Shown: positions 8,842 to 18,715 of the stretch, piece by piece
Layout: every line of letters begins with the position of its first letter
How positions within the stretch are numbered: the first letter of the stretch is position 1
Origin: Deltaproteobacteria bacterium tcs-42
GTDB lineage: Bacteria > Desulfobacterota > Desulfuromonadia > Desulfuromonadales > Geopsychrobacteraceae
Direction: 5' to 3'
Length of the DNA stretch: 44,188 nucleotides
Assembly: GCA_002049545.1 (NCBI GenBank)
Contig: LLYT01000012.1
Coordinates: 1 to 44,188 of the forward strand
Notes under the pieces: model-generated
Database searches by the model: none
What the model was told of the DNA's origin: nothing
What the model saw: the letters and a program-made list of their open reading frames with translations, nothing else
Position numbers and translations under genes: made by a program

Positions 8842-8851
8842 ACATGATGGA

Positions 8852-9562
8852 TCATTCTGCCGACAAATGATTATAGCCAGACATCAATGACTGCCAACAA
8901 TGATCACTAAAAGCAAAACTTCCATCCTGACCACCAAGTTTTCTCAGTGATCTTCGTAAGCGCTTCAAATTGAACACTTTCCAAGCTCCGTCTCGACGAA
9001 TTTTACCGCGATCAAAGTCTAACAAAAAAACTTCACCAGCTCTATTGAGAAGAATGTTATGCGCATTTAAATCGGCATGGTAGACGCCTCTATTATGAAA
9101 GCGTCTAATACACGCACCAACAGAAAACCAGCTAGCCATATCAAGTTCATCAACATTAAGTACAGAAGCCAATGTCTTCACTTCAGGAATCTGTATAGTG
9201 ATCAAATCTGCCCGATAAAATACAAATGATTTCTTTACCCCAGCAGCAACTGGCCGTGGCACAGGAAATCCTTCTGAGAACAATTTTTCGAGCAGATGCC
9301 ACTCTTGCCACGAACGGCTTTTTTTCAGCGACAGGCCAAAGTACTGATCATGGAGGATTTCACCAATGAGTCCCCCACGCCGATAATGACGTAATACACG
9401 ATCCTGCCCCTCAATTGAATGAAAATAGCATGATCCACGTCCACCGACAGGCTGGTCGACAATGCCTTTTTGTGTTAGATATTCGAGATCAAAAAGGCGC
9501 GCTGATGGAACGTGAATCAATTCAGCATCATAAAGAATCCAATAATCGCCATTCTTCTTCAT
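8852..9562 (-). CDS. kdkA: 3-deoxy-D-manno-octulosonic acid kinase-like LPS kinase
   Basis: GGRGSCYF...RHYRRGGLIGEILHDQYF, HADLNAHNILL, FLLDFDRGKIR; KdkA/InaA-type kinase motifs. Start uncertain (ORF opens at 9604; ATG at 9562 or TTG at about 9577). Confidence 0.85.
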   Translation of the reverse strand: MKKNGDYWILYDAELIHVPSARLFDLEYLTQKGIVDQPVGGRGSCYFHSIEGQDRVLRHYRRGGLIGEILHDQYFGLSLKKSRSWQEWHLLEKLFSEGFPVPRPVAAGVKKSFVFYRADLITIQIPEVKTLASVLNVDELDMASWFSVGACIRRFHNRGVYHADLNAHNILLNRAGEVFLLDFDRGKIRRDGAWKVFNLKRLRRSLRKLGGQDGSFAFSDHCWQSLMSGYNHLSAE

Positions 9563-9579
9563 TTGAGGTTTAATCAACA

Positions 9580-10632
9580 ATGAAACTTCCCCTGCCATCG
9601 GCACCTAAAAAACTTTGTATCCTCAGGTTTTCAGCGATAGGTGATATCAGCCATGTCCTGCCAACACTGAATATTCTTCGAGCAAATTGGCCTGAAACAA
9701 AGATCACCTGGATTATTGGGAAAGCCGAGTACGGACTTGTCAGGGATATTCCCAATGTAGAATTCATTATATTTGATAAATCAAGAGGTTGGAAAGCCTA
9801 TAATGACCTCATGAAAGACTTGCATGGACGAACATTTGATCTTCTCCTCCACATGCAGGTTTCATTACGTGCCAGCCTTGCCAGCCTTGCCATTAAAGCT
9901 CCGATACGCCTCGGATTTGATCGCAAACGGGCAAAAAACCTCCAATGGTTGTTCACAAATCACAAAATTGCAGCCATACCAAAGCAACATGTCTTGGACA
10001 GCTTTCTAGAGTTTCCAAAAGCCCTTGGACTGAATGCCAATTCCATAAATTGGGACATCCCGATTCCGACTGCAGAAACAAATAAAATGATGGAATTACT
10101 GCCACAGGGTCAGCCAATCCTCGTTATTAATCCCTGCTCCAGTATGCGCATCAGAAATTACCGTAACTGGAATATCGAATCATACGCAAAAATTATTGAA
10201 TATGCTTCTGAAAAATATGGAATGGTAACGGTACTAACAGGTGGCCCATCAGAGAAAGAGCTGGAATACTCCTCTGCAATTACCAAAATAGCACATACAA
10301 AAACATTAAATCTGGTTGGGAAAACTAACCTCAAGCAACTTCTGGTTATCCTCAAAGCCGCTACGGTTGTCATCGCACCAGATACTGGGCCAGCCCACTT
10401 AGCTAATGCAGTTGCAACACCTGTTATTGGTCTTTATGCGACCTCCAATCCGGACCGAACCGGCCCTTACCATAACCGCGATCTAACTGTTAATAAATAC
10501 CGGCAAGCAGTGCAAAAAGAGCTCAATAAAAATGTGGATGAAATCCCCTGGGGAAAAAGAGTGCGTAATCCAGAAGCAATGAATTTCATTCAGGAAACAG
10601 ACGTCATCAAAAAACTGGAGAAAGTCTGGTAA
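9580..10632 (+). CDS. Lipopolysaccharide heptosyltransferase (GT9 family)
   Basis: KLCILRFSAIGDISHVLPTLNILRANWPETKITWIIG; APDTGPAHLANAVATPVIGLYATSNPDRTGPY. Confidence 0.92.
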   Translation: MKLPLPSAPKKLCILRFSAIGDISHVLPTLNILRANWPETKITWIIGKAEYGLVRDIPNVEFIIFDKSRGWKAYNDLMKDLHGRTFDLLLHMQVSLRASLASLAIKAPIRLGFDRKRAKNLQWLFTNHKIAAIPKQHVLDSFLEFPKALGLNANSINWDIPIPTAETNKMMELLPQGQPILVINPCSSMRIRNYRNWNIESYAKIIEYASEKYGMVTVLTGGPSEKELEYSSAITKIAHTKTLNLVGKTNLKQLLVILKAATVVIAPDTGPAHLANAVATPVIGLYATSNPDRTGPYHNRDLTVNKYRQAVQKELNKNVDEIPWGKRVRNPEAMNFIQETDVIKKLEKVW

Positions 10633-11367
10633 TCAATTCAATAACGATTTCATTCGCCTGCGCATTCGCCTTATTCCAATTTTAAGTCCAAAAAGCGACG
10701 AGGCAATCTTGAATTTCACTGATCCTTCAATCTTTTCAGGAAGGTAGGGCTGTGCCTCTGGACACTTCCCAAGAAAGTCAGAAAGTTCCATATAAGCCTT
10801 AATTTTTGGAAGAAAAACAGACTTTTTAAGTTTAAAATCGATAAACTGAACGTTATCTCTATCAATAATAAAATTCACTAATTGTGGATCTCCACGCAGA
10901 TAGCCTTTTTTATGAAGTTCAATCAAAGAACTAAGAATTCGTTGAGCATCGACATCTTGTCCTGGCACCCCTTCAAGATATTGATAAATAACAAAACTCT
11001 CCACAACACATCCCAGCCATCGACGTTCAGCCGCCAATATTGGCGTAGGCCCAATCATGGATAACTCCATTAACTTGAGTTGGCTATTAAAAATACGACG
11101 ACTCTCAGAAGGGCGAAATAGGGTCAAAAAGCGTTCCCATATTCTGCCATTACGGGCACGAGGGATTTTTAGTATCAAGTTCTGATCGCCAAAACAGAAT
11201 TGGGCACTGAGTGTTCTTTTGTTGTCACGATATTTTTTCTGAAAGGTTAACGTTTGATCAATGACAGCAGAGACCAGCTGGATGGCCAGGTCGGAGGAAT
11301 ACGTGGTCACGATGGCATACTCTCGAAAAATCAATTTATCAAAGGAGTTACCTACAGAATCAATCAT
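10633..11367 (-). CDS. LPS core heptose kinase-like protein (RfaY/WaaY family)
   Basis: HKKGYLRGDPQLVNFIIDRDNVQFIDFKLKKSV kinase-like catalytic loop; position in the LPS core cluster. Confidence 0.65.
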   Translation of the reverse strand: MIDSVGNSFDKLIFREYAIVTTYSSDLAIQLVSAVIDQTLTFQKKYRDNKRTLSAQFCFGDQNLILKIPRARNGRIWERFLTLFRPSESRRIFNSQLKLMELSMIGPTPILAAERRWLGCVVESFVIYQYLEGVPGQDVDAQRILSSLIELHKKGYLRGDPQLVNFIIDRDNVQFIDFKLKKSVFLPKIKAYMELSDFLGKCPEAQPYLPEKIEGSVKFKIASSLFGLKIGIRRMRRRMKSLLN

Positions 11368-12203
11368 TTCAAAACAATACCAAAGTGATCACAAAGTGCA
11401 TTCCACTGAAGACGATTACCATCTTCGCGGACATTCGTCTTCAATAAAGAATTTTTCTGAGAGCCAATCAACGGAATCGGTTTCGGCAATGATGATGATG
11501 AATGTCTGACTGCTGTGCCTTGCAAAAAAGACATCGCCTTAAACCATAAATCATCTGCTTTAGGTGCTAATTTCAAGAACAGTTCAGAGTCAATCGCCTG
11601 AGGCACTAATGCTCCTGGAGGATAAAGGACCCCTCCGTACCCTATAGCCATAAATTCAGGATCTGAAATTCCACCTTCTTTGACCACCGGCCACTGCTTG
11701 TAAGGAAGCAAATCCCCGCTATGGCCATCATGCATGATACGCCGACATTCGTGGGCGATAATATCGTGGGGATAATCAATATGATCAGCATATAACCGCT
11801 CGAGCCAGGTTCGTTCATAGATCAGATCATCATCACAGGTCACCAAAATCTTGGTAGGAAATTCCTGCAACGAGTGAATCAGTTTTCGATGTGAACATGT
11901 CAGCTCGACATAACGTATCTCAAACAACTCTGACTGTAAGCTACTCAAGCTTAAAGGCAGTTGATTGTGCAGATCATGGTTGAGCCAGAGAACAATCTTT
12001 TCTGGTTTACGAGATTGATTCAATACGCTACGAATCGTCAAATGGAGCGTGCTTAAACGAGAAGGAATCGAAGTTAAAGTGACAACTATTGGAAGTGGAT
12101 TACTTGATGGGGCACACAAGGCATCACGATCAAGGAATTTCATGCAGGTCGCTGCCATAAAAGAAGGCCAGTATTCCTTTAGCTTCATGGAGAAATCTCC
12201 CAA
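11364..12203 (-). CDS. Putative glycosyltransferase (GT-A-like fold)
   Basis: PIVVTLTSIPSRLSTLHLTIRSVLNQSRKPEKIVLWL...KILVTCDDDLIYERTWLERL; DDD metal-binding-like motif. Confidence 0.7.
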   Translation of the reverse strand: MGDFSMKLKEYWPSFMAATCMKFLDRDALCAPSSNPLPIVVTLTSIPSRLSTLHLTIRSVLNQSRKPEKIVLWLNHDLHNQLPLSLSSLQSELFEIRYVELTCSHRKLIHSLQEFPTKILVTCDDDLIYERTWLERLYADHIDYPHDIIAHECRRIMHDGHSGDLLPYKQWPVVKEGGISDPEFMAIGYGGVLYPPGALVPQAIDSELFLKLAPKADDLWFKAMSFLQGTAVRHSSSSLPKPIPLIGSQKNSLLKTNVREDGNRLQWNALCDHFGIVLK

Positions 12204-13021
12204 TCCTGAAGGTGCTGGTCTATTCCCAGGGTGGCCTTGATTTTTTTAGTCCTTTTCGTTTCAGCGCGAACTTCATAGCTATTCTGGAGCATCTCTTTAG
12301 TTATATAGCCACGTTTATGGTCAAGGTGGACACAAATAGCCGAATATCGAATCCGCTTCGGCATTAAACCCAGATGGCACAAACGATCTCCGAACTCACA
12401 GTCCTGACCGCCATATTGCATCTGTTCTTCAAAACCATTGACAGCAAGGGCAAATTCTTTATAGCACGATGCACTGTGGCCATTCCATGTTGGCCTTGCA
12501 GGGCTGATCCTATTGAGAAATTCAGCCCACTTTCCACGTGCCGTCAGTTTCAAAGTCTTATGGGTCTTTTTCAAACCTTTACCAAGAAGCCAAGTTACAT
12601 CAAAAGCACGTTGCGTAATGATATCATCCCGAGTAATTGCCTGACTGACGTTCATCGGCAATTTAAAGTAACCTCCAGAAAGATAATTATTACGATCAGA
12701 ATATTGGAGATGTTGCTCAACAAAATCCTCACGCGGAATACAGTCTCCATCGGTAAAAATCAGATATTCACCCTGAGCAGCGATAATTGCCTTATTCATA
12801 ATCTGACACTTTTGAAAACCATCATCTTTATGCCAAACATGGTGAAGAGGCACTGATAACTCTTCCCGCATCCGATCAATAAGTTCTCGGGTCTCGTCAC
12901 CTGAACCATCATCGGCAATAACAATCTCAAATTCTTTAACTGTTTGCACAGAAAACCCCCATAAAACTTTTTCAAGCCACTTAGGGGAATTATAGGTCGT
13001 AAAAATAACACTTGTTTTCAT
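12185..13021 (-). CDS. Family 2 glycosyltransferase
   Basis: MKTSVIFTTYNSPKWLEKVLWGFSVQTVKEFEIVIADDGSGDETRELID; FTDGDCIPREDFVEQHL; NGFEEQMQYGGQDCEFGDRL. Confidence 0.92.
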   Translation of the reverse strand: MKTSVIFTTYNSPKWLEKVLWGFSVQTVKEFEIVIADDGSGDETRELIDRMREELSVPLHHVWHKDDGFQKCQIMNKAIIAAQGEYLIFTDGDCIPREDFVEQHLQYSDRNNYLSGGYFKLPMNVSQAITRDDIITQRAFDVTWLLGKGLKKTHKTLKLTARGKWAEFLNRISPARPTWNGHSASCYKEFALAVNGFEEQMQYGGQDCEFGDRLCHLGLMPKRIRYSAICVHLDHKRGYITKEMLQNSYEVRAETKRTKKIKATLGIDQHLQDWEISP

Positions 13022-13067
13022 GATTTAACCATGTCTGGTGTTCATTCAGGGTTTTCAAAGGAGGAAC

Positions 13068-13712
13068 TTAACACGATTTACAATATTGACGATATTCAGT
13101 GAGACGGTCAAGAGCATCCACATGAACACATCCAACCTGTGCAGGGAAACGCAAGTTCAATATTTTGGCAATGGCAAAACGATGATAACCGGAGCCCGCA
13201 AAGTACGGCTTACCATCAGGTCCGATGTGAATCAAAATCCCTCCACGTTCCCTATAGTTATCTTCGACCAAATCCCCTTGCGGCATAAGGGAGTTCGCCT
13301 CCTTGGTAAGATCAAAAACCCTGTCCAGGATATCAAATCTTTTTTCAACATCAGCCAAAGTACTCAAGCCATCGTACACCCGTGTTGACGATTCAGAAAT
13401 CTTTTGCAAAGTATAGTCAAAAGCACCCGCATCTTTCCAACTCAAACCATCTACCCAATGGCGATAACAATAATTGTATTTTGGTATTTCGCTCAGCAAT
13501 TGAATTGCTTTATCTGGCCATTGATCAACAACCATACCAGATGCCGATCGAACGCTGCGGCGATAGAAATTGGTGAAATCGCTACAATGTAAAAAAGAAC
13601 CACAACATTCAGAATCTACCCACAACAATTCAGCGTATCTGGGGGAATCAGAACCAAATCGAACACGGTTAAATGAATCTCTGACCAGAGACCTAAGATA
13701 GTGTTTAACCAT
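13068..13712 (-). CDS. ParB/sulfiredoxin-fold-like protein of unknown function in the LPS locus
   Basis: C-terminal DNYRERGGILIHIGPDGKPYFAGSGYHRFAIAKILNLRFPAQVGCVHVDAL resembles a ParB/Srx-like G-x-HR-A.A domain; ATG overlaps the stop of the upstream ligase gene. Confidence 0.5.
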   Translation of the reverse strand: MVKHYLRSLVRDSFNRVRFGSDSPRYAELLWVDSECCGSFLHCSDFTNFYRRSVRSASGMVVDQWPDKAIQLLSEIPKYNYCYRHWVDGLSWKDAGAFDYTLQKISESSTRVYDGLSTLADVEKRFDILDRVFDLTKEANSLMPQGDLVEDNYRERGGILIHIGPDGKPYFAGSGYHRFAIAKILNLRFPAQVGCVHVDALDRLTEYRQYCKSC

Positions 13713-15057
13713 ATTGATCTTTCCATATAAACGAAACAAGAACAGCTATAACAAGATTAAAAGTATAAACTCCGGTCCAGTAAAACATATATGATTCAAA
13801 AAAATTGACGATCAGCCAAAAAACAAAAAAGAGGATAAAAAAAAGATAAAAATCGGACGGCAATACTTTATTCTTCCATGCAAGATATGATCGCTTAATG
13901 AGCCAGAACAAAAGAACCAGATACAGGCCAGCTCCAAGAAAACCATAGCGCACCAACATCTCGAAATAACTGTTGTGCAAATGGCCAAAATGACCATTGG
14001 TATATGCTTGCAACCACTCCGTATGACGCATCACCAAGCTACCGCCATTACCTCCCCAACCAACGAGAGATCTTTGTGAAATCCACTCCAGAGCCGCACG
14101 CCATGACTGAACTCTGATTCCTATACTACCGGTAGACAAAGCATCAAGATCGCCGACAAGAAGATATTTTACCTCTACTAACTCACCCTTGTAACGCTGG
14201 ACAACACCATCAGAAAAGAATATAGCCGCAACAATCAAGGCCATCCATATTCCTAGAATCGTCACTCTCTTCAAGACAAGACGGAAACCAACGAGATCAT
14301 TATTGATAAATAACCGATACAAATAAGGGAGGCCAACTAAAAGCAACAGAAGCAAAAGAGAAATAAAAACGGAACGAGTCTGTGAAGACAGAGTGACAAA
14401 AAGAAAAAACAAAACTAAAATAGCCCATGAAATGCGTCGAAAAATAAAAAATCGGCCTTGAGCAAAAAAGCGCGTATAAAAAGAGACCAAACCTAAAAGT
14501 CCAGTACCAAATAAAACACCAGTGTGTTGCGCATTTTGGATATTAAAGTCGATCCTTGCTCCAGCTAAGCCTACAGCAATTTCCTTAAAACCATCTCCCA
14601 TGGCCCATGGTGACAGGCAAAGACCGACTAGAGCCAACCCCCAGAAAACAAAGATATTCCGTTTTGAAGCAAAAATCCAAAAAGCAAAAATAAAGAAAAT
14701 GAAGTGACGTGCAAGATGTTCTAACCGCGGGGAACTTTCAGCCCAATCAGGATATTCCAGAACTGAAAAAGACCAGGAAGCTAGCTGTACCAATACAGCT
14801 GCAAACAACAAATAAACTGGCAAAGACTTTCTAAGCGGCCCTCCATAACGAAAAAAACCATAGAGCCCTGTCAGAATCAGAAGAGGTTCTAAAGCCTTAT
14901 AGAGATCATAATATGAAATCTTCAGTAAAGCGTAAGCAAAGATTAGTAACAACCCAAGCAAATTAATCCAACGAGGCATTATGGTAGAATTCAGTTCTAA
15001 ACTATTCATGGAATCCGCATAAGCAAAGAAATCAAGACAAAATGATTCATAGATCAA
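13705..15057 (-). CDS. O-antigen ligase / polymerase-like (Wzy_C family) membrane protein
   Basis: Multiple TM segments; periplasmic loop SLVGWGGNGGSLVMRHTEWLQAYTNGHFGHLHNSYFEMLVRYGFLG (H-NS-ligase signature). Confidence 0.88.
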   Translation of the reverse strand: MIYESFCLDFFAYADSMNSLELNSTIMPRWINLLGLLLIFAYALLKISYYDLYKALEPLLILTGLYGFFRYGGPLRKSLPVYLLFAAVLVQLASWSFSVLEYPDWAESSPRLEHLARHFIFFIFAFWIFASKRNIFVFWGLALVGLCLSPWAMGDGFKEIAVGLAGARIDFNIQNAQHTGVLFGTGLLGLVSFYTRFFAQGRFFIFRRISWAILVLFFLFVTLSSQTRSVFISLLLLLLLVGLPYLYRLFINNDLVGFRLVLKRVTILGIWMALIVAAIFFSDGVVQRYKGELVEVKYLLVGDLDALSTGSIGIRVQSWRAALEWISQRSLVGWGGNGGSLVMRHTEWLQAYTNGHFGHLHNSYFEMLVRYGFLGAGLYLVLLFWLIKRSYLAWKNKVLPSDFYLFFILFFVFWLIVNFFESYMFYWTGVYTFNLVIAVLVSFIWKDQYG

Positions 15058-16128
15058 CTAATTACCAAAAAAGACTTTTTCTGTTTCGCGTAACATTTTA
15101 CCCAGGCTGAATTGAGTTACAATCCAATCTCTCAACAAAGATGAATCAAACGTTGATCGCCCAGAGATTATAGATTGAAGCCCCTCAGCCATTGACTCAG
15201 TGTCTTCAATCTCAGTAAGGATTCCGTATTTACCACCATTAAGAAGTTCATCGCTTCCCGGCACCTTAGTTGAAACAACAGGTTTACCATAGCTCAATGC
15301 TTCATTAAGAACATTGGCCATTCCTTCATTTCGCGAACACAATAAAAAAACATCAATACTACGAAAAAAAAGTGACATATCATCTTGATAACCAAGAAAG
15401 TGAATTCGTGAAGACTCTACCCTTGTCCCAATATCGTCTCTAATTTGTTGCTCAAATTCGCCCCGCCCAACATGGACAACGTGTGCTGTCTCTGGGAGGT
15501 GCGCTAAAATATCAGGCAACAAATCGAATCCTTTTTGTGGACTGAAACGACCGGCACAACCAATGATGTTGGCATTATCTGGCAAACCAAACAGAGTTTT
15601 TAGATCCAATCGCGCCCCATCAGGGTCAGACAAAACAAAACCGTTGTAAACACGAAACAAATTGTTATCGTCAAAAAAGGTCGTTTGTCCTAATAATTCC
15701 TTTTTTAACGAATCACTATTGACCAAAACCTTAGCTTTTAAAAATCCAAATATGAAGCGATATTTGATCGTATTGATATTTCTTGAAATCCCAAGATATA
15801 AAATAATTCTAGGCACTCCAGCAAGCCGACCAGCAAGTGACACTAACCACCAATCTTTTTTCAACGCAGCAAAAATAACATCAGGGCCAATTTTTCTAAG
15901 TAACCGTACATACCTGATCAGAACAGATAAATTAAGATCTCCACCACGCGATGGAACTTCAGCCACTGAAACATTCTTTAAACCTGCAAACCGATCGGCA
16001 AAATAATCGTTAAGTAAAATGACGTAAACTTCAAAGCCGCGCTCACCTAAAAAACGGGCTCGTAATAAAACATTTTTCTCTATCCCGCCCCAAACTTTTG
16101 ATGGGCAAAACAAAACTGTTTTTTTCAT
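15058..16128 (-). CDS. Family 4 glycosyltransferase (GT-B)
   Basis: KVWGGIEKNVLLRARFLGERGFEVYVI; GCAGRFSPQKGFDLLPDIL; CSRNEGMANVLNEALSYGKPVVSTKVPGSDELL. Confidence 0.92.
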   Translation of the reverse strand: MKKTVLFCPSKVWGGIEKNVLLRARFLGERGFEVYVILLNDYFADRFAGLKNVSVAEVPSRGGDLNLSVLIRYVRLLRKIGPDVIFAALKKDWWLVSLAGRLAGVPRIILYLGISRNINTIKYRFIFGFLKAKVLVNSDSLKKELLGQTTFFDDNNLFRVYNGFVLSDPDGARLDLKTLFGLPDNANIIGCAGRFSPQKGFDLLPDILAHLPETAHVVHVGRGEFEQQIRDDIGTRVESSRIHFLGYQDDMSLFFRSIDVFLLCSRNEGMANVLNEALSYGKPVVSTKVPGSDELLNGGKYGILTEIEDTESMAEGLQSIISGRSTFDSSLLRDWIVTQFSLGKMLRETEKVFFGN

Positions 16129-16167
16129 CGAACTGCCAAATCAAAAAAAAACGGGTTAGAGTACAAA

Positions 16168-16353
16168 TCAATTCCCTTCTGCGACGCGACTACATTCGGC
16201 TTCATCAATTAACATCACAGGAATCCCATCTCGCACAGGGAAACGTAGGTAACAATTCGAACAATGAATCGACTTTCTGTCTTCATCCAATTCGACAGAT
16301 TGTTTACATTTTGGGCAGGCCAGTATATCCAGTAATTCTGGTTTTAAGCTCAT
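16168..16353 (-). CDS. Trm112-family protein
   Basis: MSLKPELLDILACPKCKQSVELDEDRKSIHCSNCYLRFPVRDGIPVML, four-Cys Trm112/YcaR-like. Confidence 0.88.
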   Translation of the reverse strand: MSLKPELLDILACPKCKQSVELDEDRKSIHCSNCYLRFPVRDGIPVMLIDEAECSRVAEGN

Positions 16354-17423
16354 CATGATCTCCTCACGAAAGTTTGTACCATTTCTCTGAATGCATCTTC
16401 AGCATTAATATCTACTGCCATCGGCACCTGATAACAAGGAAGAGAAAACATCTCTTTCTTCAACTTAACAGCGTCCTTTTCAGTTGTTATCATTCCTTCA
16501 CATCCCGCTGCGGCAGACCTGATTTCAGCTTGTAAACTTTGATCATAATCGCAGTGATCACTCAACGAGAGGCTGTTTTCAATAACCAACCCATCATATT
16601 TCAGAGCTAAAAAAAAACTCTGAGGATCAGCAATTCCAGCAAAAGCAAGCAATTTTAGTTTTTTCAATTCATGAAAAGAAAGTTGTTGACCCGACAAATC
16701 AACAGCAAAGTTTTCCAACTGATGGCGACAATAAAATATCTGCTTGTTTTCTAAAGAAAAACGGGGGATCTCTTCAGCACGTGTCAAAAGAAGAACATCG
16801 GCTCTTCTTAGTGCATTTGGGAATTCACGCAACAATCCAGCCGGAAGCGGCCAGCCATTGGCACAAGGATTTGAGGCATCAAGCAGAACAAGATCCAGAT
16901 CCCGTTCCACCGCACGATGCTGAAATCCATCATCCAGAATTACTACATCAGCCCCATAGTGGTCGACAGCAACTTGAACACCTGCTGCCCTTTTACGAGC
17001 AATCAGAACTATAGCTTCCGGATTTTTATGAGCCAGCAAAAAAGGTTCATCACCGGACACTTCAGCCTCAAGTAATAGTCCTTCCCCATTTGAGACGACC
17101 CCGACTTTCCCGGAAAAGGTTCCACCATAGCCCCGACTGACAACGGCCGGTTTTTTTCCTAGGCTAAGAAACTCCTTGACCAGCCAATCAACTACCGGCG
17201 TTTTTCCTGTACCTCCAACAGCAAGGTTCCCAACCGATACCACTGGAACTTCTGCACAAAAACGGGAAAAGATTCCCCAATCGTAACATTTGTTACGTAA
17301 CCAACTTATTAGTCCATAAATAGCTGAAAACGGCAACAACAGCAAAAAGACAAGCCATTCTAATGGCTGTCTGGCACCTTTTAAAGCAGTTCGACGATGG
17401 AGTTGCTGTAACTTACTCATCAA
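16353..17423 (-). CDS. lpxK: Tetraacyldisaccharide 4'-kinase
   Basis: VPVVSVGNLAVGGTGKTPVVDWLV (P-loop) and VVILDDGFQHRAVERDLDLVLLD. Confidence 0.95.
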   Translation of the reverse strand: MMSKLQQLHRRTALKGARQPLEWLVFLLLLPFSAIYGLISWLRNKCYDWGIFSRFCAEVPVVSVGNLAVGGTGKTPVVDWLVKEFLSLGKKPAVVSRGYGGTFSGKVGVVSNGEGLLLEAEVSGDEPFLLAHKNPEAIVLIARKRAAGVQVAVDHYGADVVILDDGFQHRAVERDLDLVLLDASNPCANGWPLPAGLLREFPNALRRADVLLLTRAEEIPRFSLENKQIFYCRHQLENFAVDLSGQQLSFHELKKLKLLAFAGIADPQSFFLALKYDGLVIENSLSLSDHCDYDQSLQAEIRSAAAGCEGMITTEKDAVKLKKEMFSLPCYQVPMAVDINAEDAFREMVQTFVRRS

Positions 17424-18715
17424 CTGTTCATATACCTGGCAACATGACGCATTGTCCGTTCTGTCGCTCCAGCATTTTCAACAATTAAAGAACGACCGGC
17501 TTCTCCCATCGCCCGGCAACGGGCAGGATCGTTGAACATAATAGTCATTTTTCGAACAAGATCGTTTTGATTTGCAACCTTTATTCCGGCACCGGAGCGG
17601 ATCAATTTAGCGGAAATTTCTTTAAAATTTTGCACATAGGGGCCAAAAAGAACCGGTTTTGCCAACAATGCCGCCTCCAGCAAATTATGACCGCCAACTG
17701 GCACCAGACTGCCGCCCACAAAAACCAGGTCAGCAGTGCTATATAGATCAAGAACTTCACCCATAGTATCGACAAGGAGAACTTCACCGGGGGAAAGCAG
17801 CTCACCATCCACCTGCAATGAGCTACGCAGACGGTATCGTAATCCGGAATCCTTGAGCAACGCCTGCACGTCCCGTTTTCGTTCAGGGTGCCGTGGAATT
17901 AAAACCAACAGCAGAGCCCGGTCAACCTTTGAGGCAATTTGCCGGTATGCCTCAAGAAGTTGTTTTTCCTCCCCATCGTGGGTACTTCCTGCAACGAGTA
18001 TCGCGACATCTTCGGGCAAGCGATATTGCTTTTTTCTTCGCTTAACCTCTGCTTCAGTCACATCCTTTAACTGGAAATCAAATTTAAGATTCCCAGTATT
18101 TTCGATTTTCCCACCTGGAGCCCCCAAAACGGCAATTCTCTCGGTATCCTCTTGTGATTGCATACAAAATGCAGAAAAACTTTCCAGCATCGGCCTTAAC
18201 AAAAAACGTAAAAAACGATAGCGTGGGAATGAACGATCAGACAGCCGTCCATTGATCAGAATCAATGGGATATCACGGAGTGCTGCCTGCCGGATAAAAT
18301 TAGGCCAGATTTCGGTTTCAACAATAATGATCAGCTCTGGGCGGACTAAATTCAATAAACGTCTTATCGAAAAACTCAAATCGACCGGAAACAAAATGGA
18401 AAGATCAACAAATTCACTTTGCCGGGCAGTTGCCAAACCGGTTTTGGTCATGTTTGTAACCAGCAGAGCATAGTCAGGATAGTCCTCTTTTATCCTCCGT
18501 GCCAACAATAAGGCAACCCGGGTTTCACCTACTGATGCCGCATGAATCCAGACAATTTTTTTCTCACCCCATATTTCGATTTTTTTATTTTTATAATAAC
18601 CCAAGCGCTCACGAATACCGCCAGATTCCTGTCTGGTTACAATCCGTTGCAGAGAAAAAAAAGGGAGCAGAAAAAAAGCCGCCAAAATCAACAGAAAGTC
18701 ATATAGCAGATACAC
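17420..18715 (-). CDS. waaA: 3-deoxy-D-manno-octulosonic acid transferase
   Basis: IVWIHAASVGETRVALLLARRI; IIVETEIWPNFIRQAA; VFVGGSLVPVGGHNLLEAALLAKPVLFGPYVQNF. Confidence 0.95.
   Translation of the reverse strand: MYLLYDFLLILAAFFLLPFFSLQRIVTRQESGGIRERLGYYKNKKIEIWGEKKIVWIHAASVGETRVALLLARRIKEDYPDYALLVTNMTKTGLATARQSEFVDLSILFPVDLSFSIRRLLNLVRPELIIIVETEIWPNFIRQAALRDIPLILINGRLSDRSFPRYRFLRFLLRPMLESFSAFCMQSQEDTERIAVLGAPGGKIENTGNLKFDFQLKDVTEAEVKRRKKQYRLPEDVAILVAGSTHDGEEKQLLEAYRQIASKVDRALLLVLIPRHPERKRDVQALLKDSGLRYRLRSSLQVDGELLSPGEVLLVDTMGEVLDLYSTADLVFVGGSLVPVGGHNLLEAALLAKPVLFGPYVQNFKEISAKLIRSGAGIKVANQNDLVRKMTIMFNDPARCRAMGEAGRSLIVENAGATERTMRHVARYMNS

Noticed and set aside
12374-12856. 160-aa plus-strand ORF
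   Set aside because: Antisense to the family 2 glycosyltransferase; no domain.
17736-18221. 161-aa plus-strand ORF
   Set aside because: Antisense to waaA with Ser/Arg-rich low-information translation.
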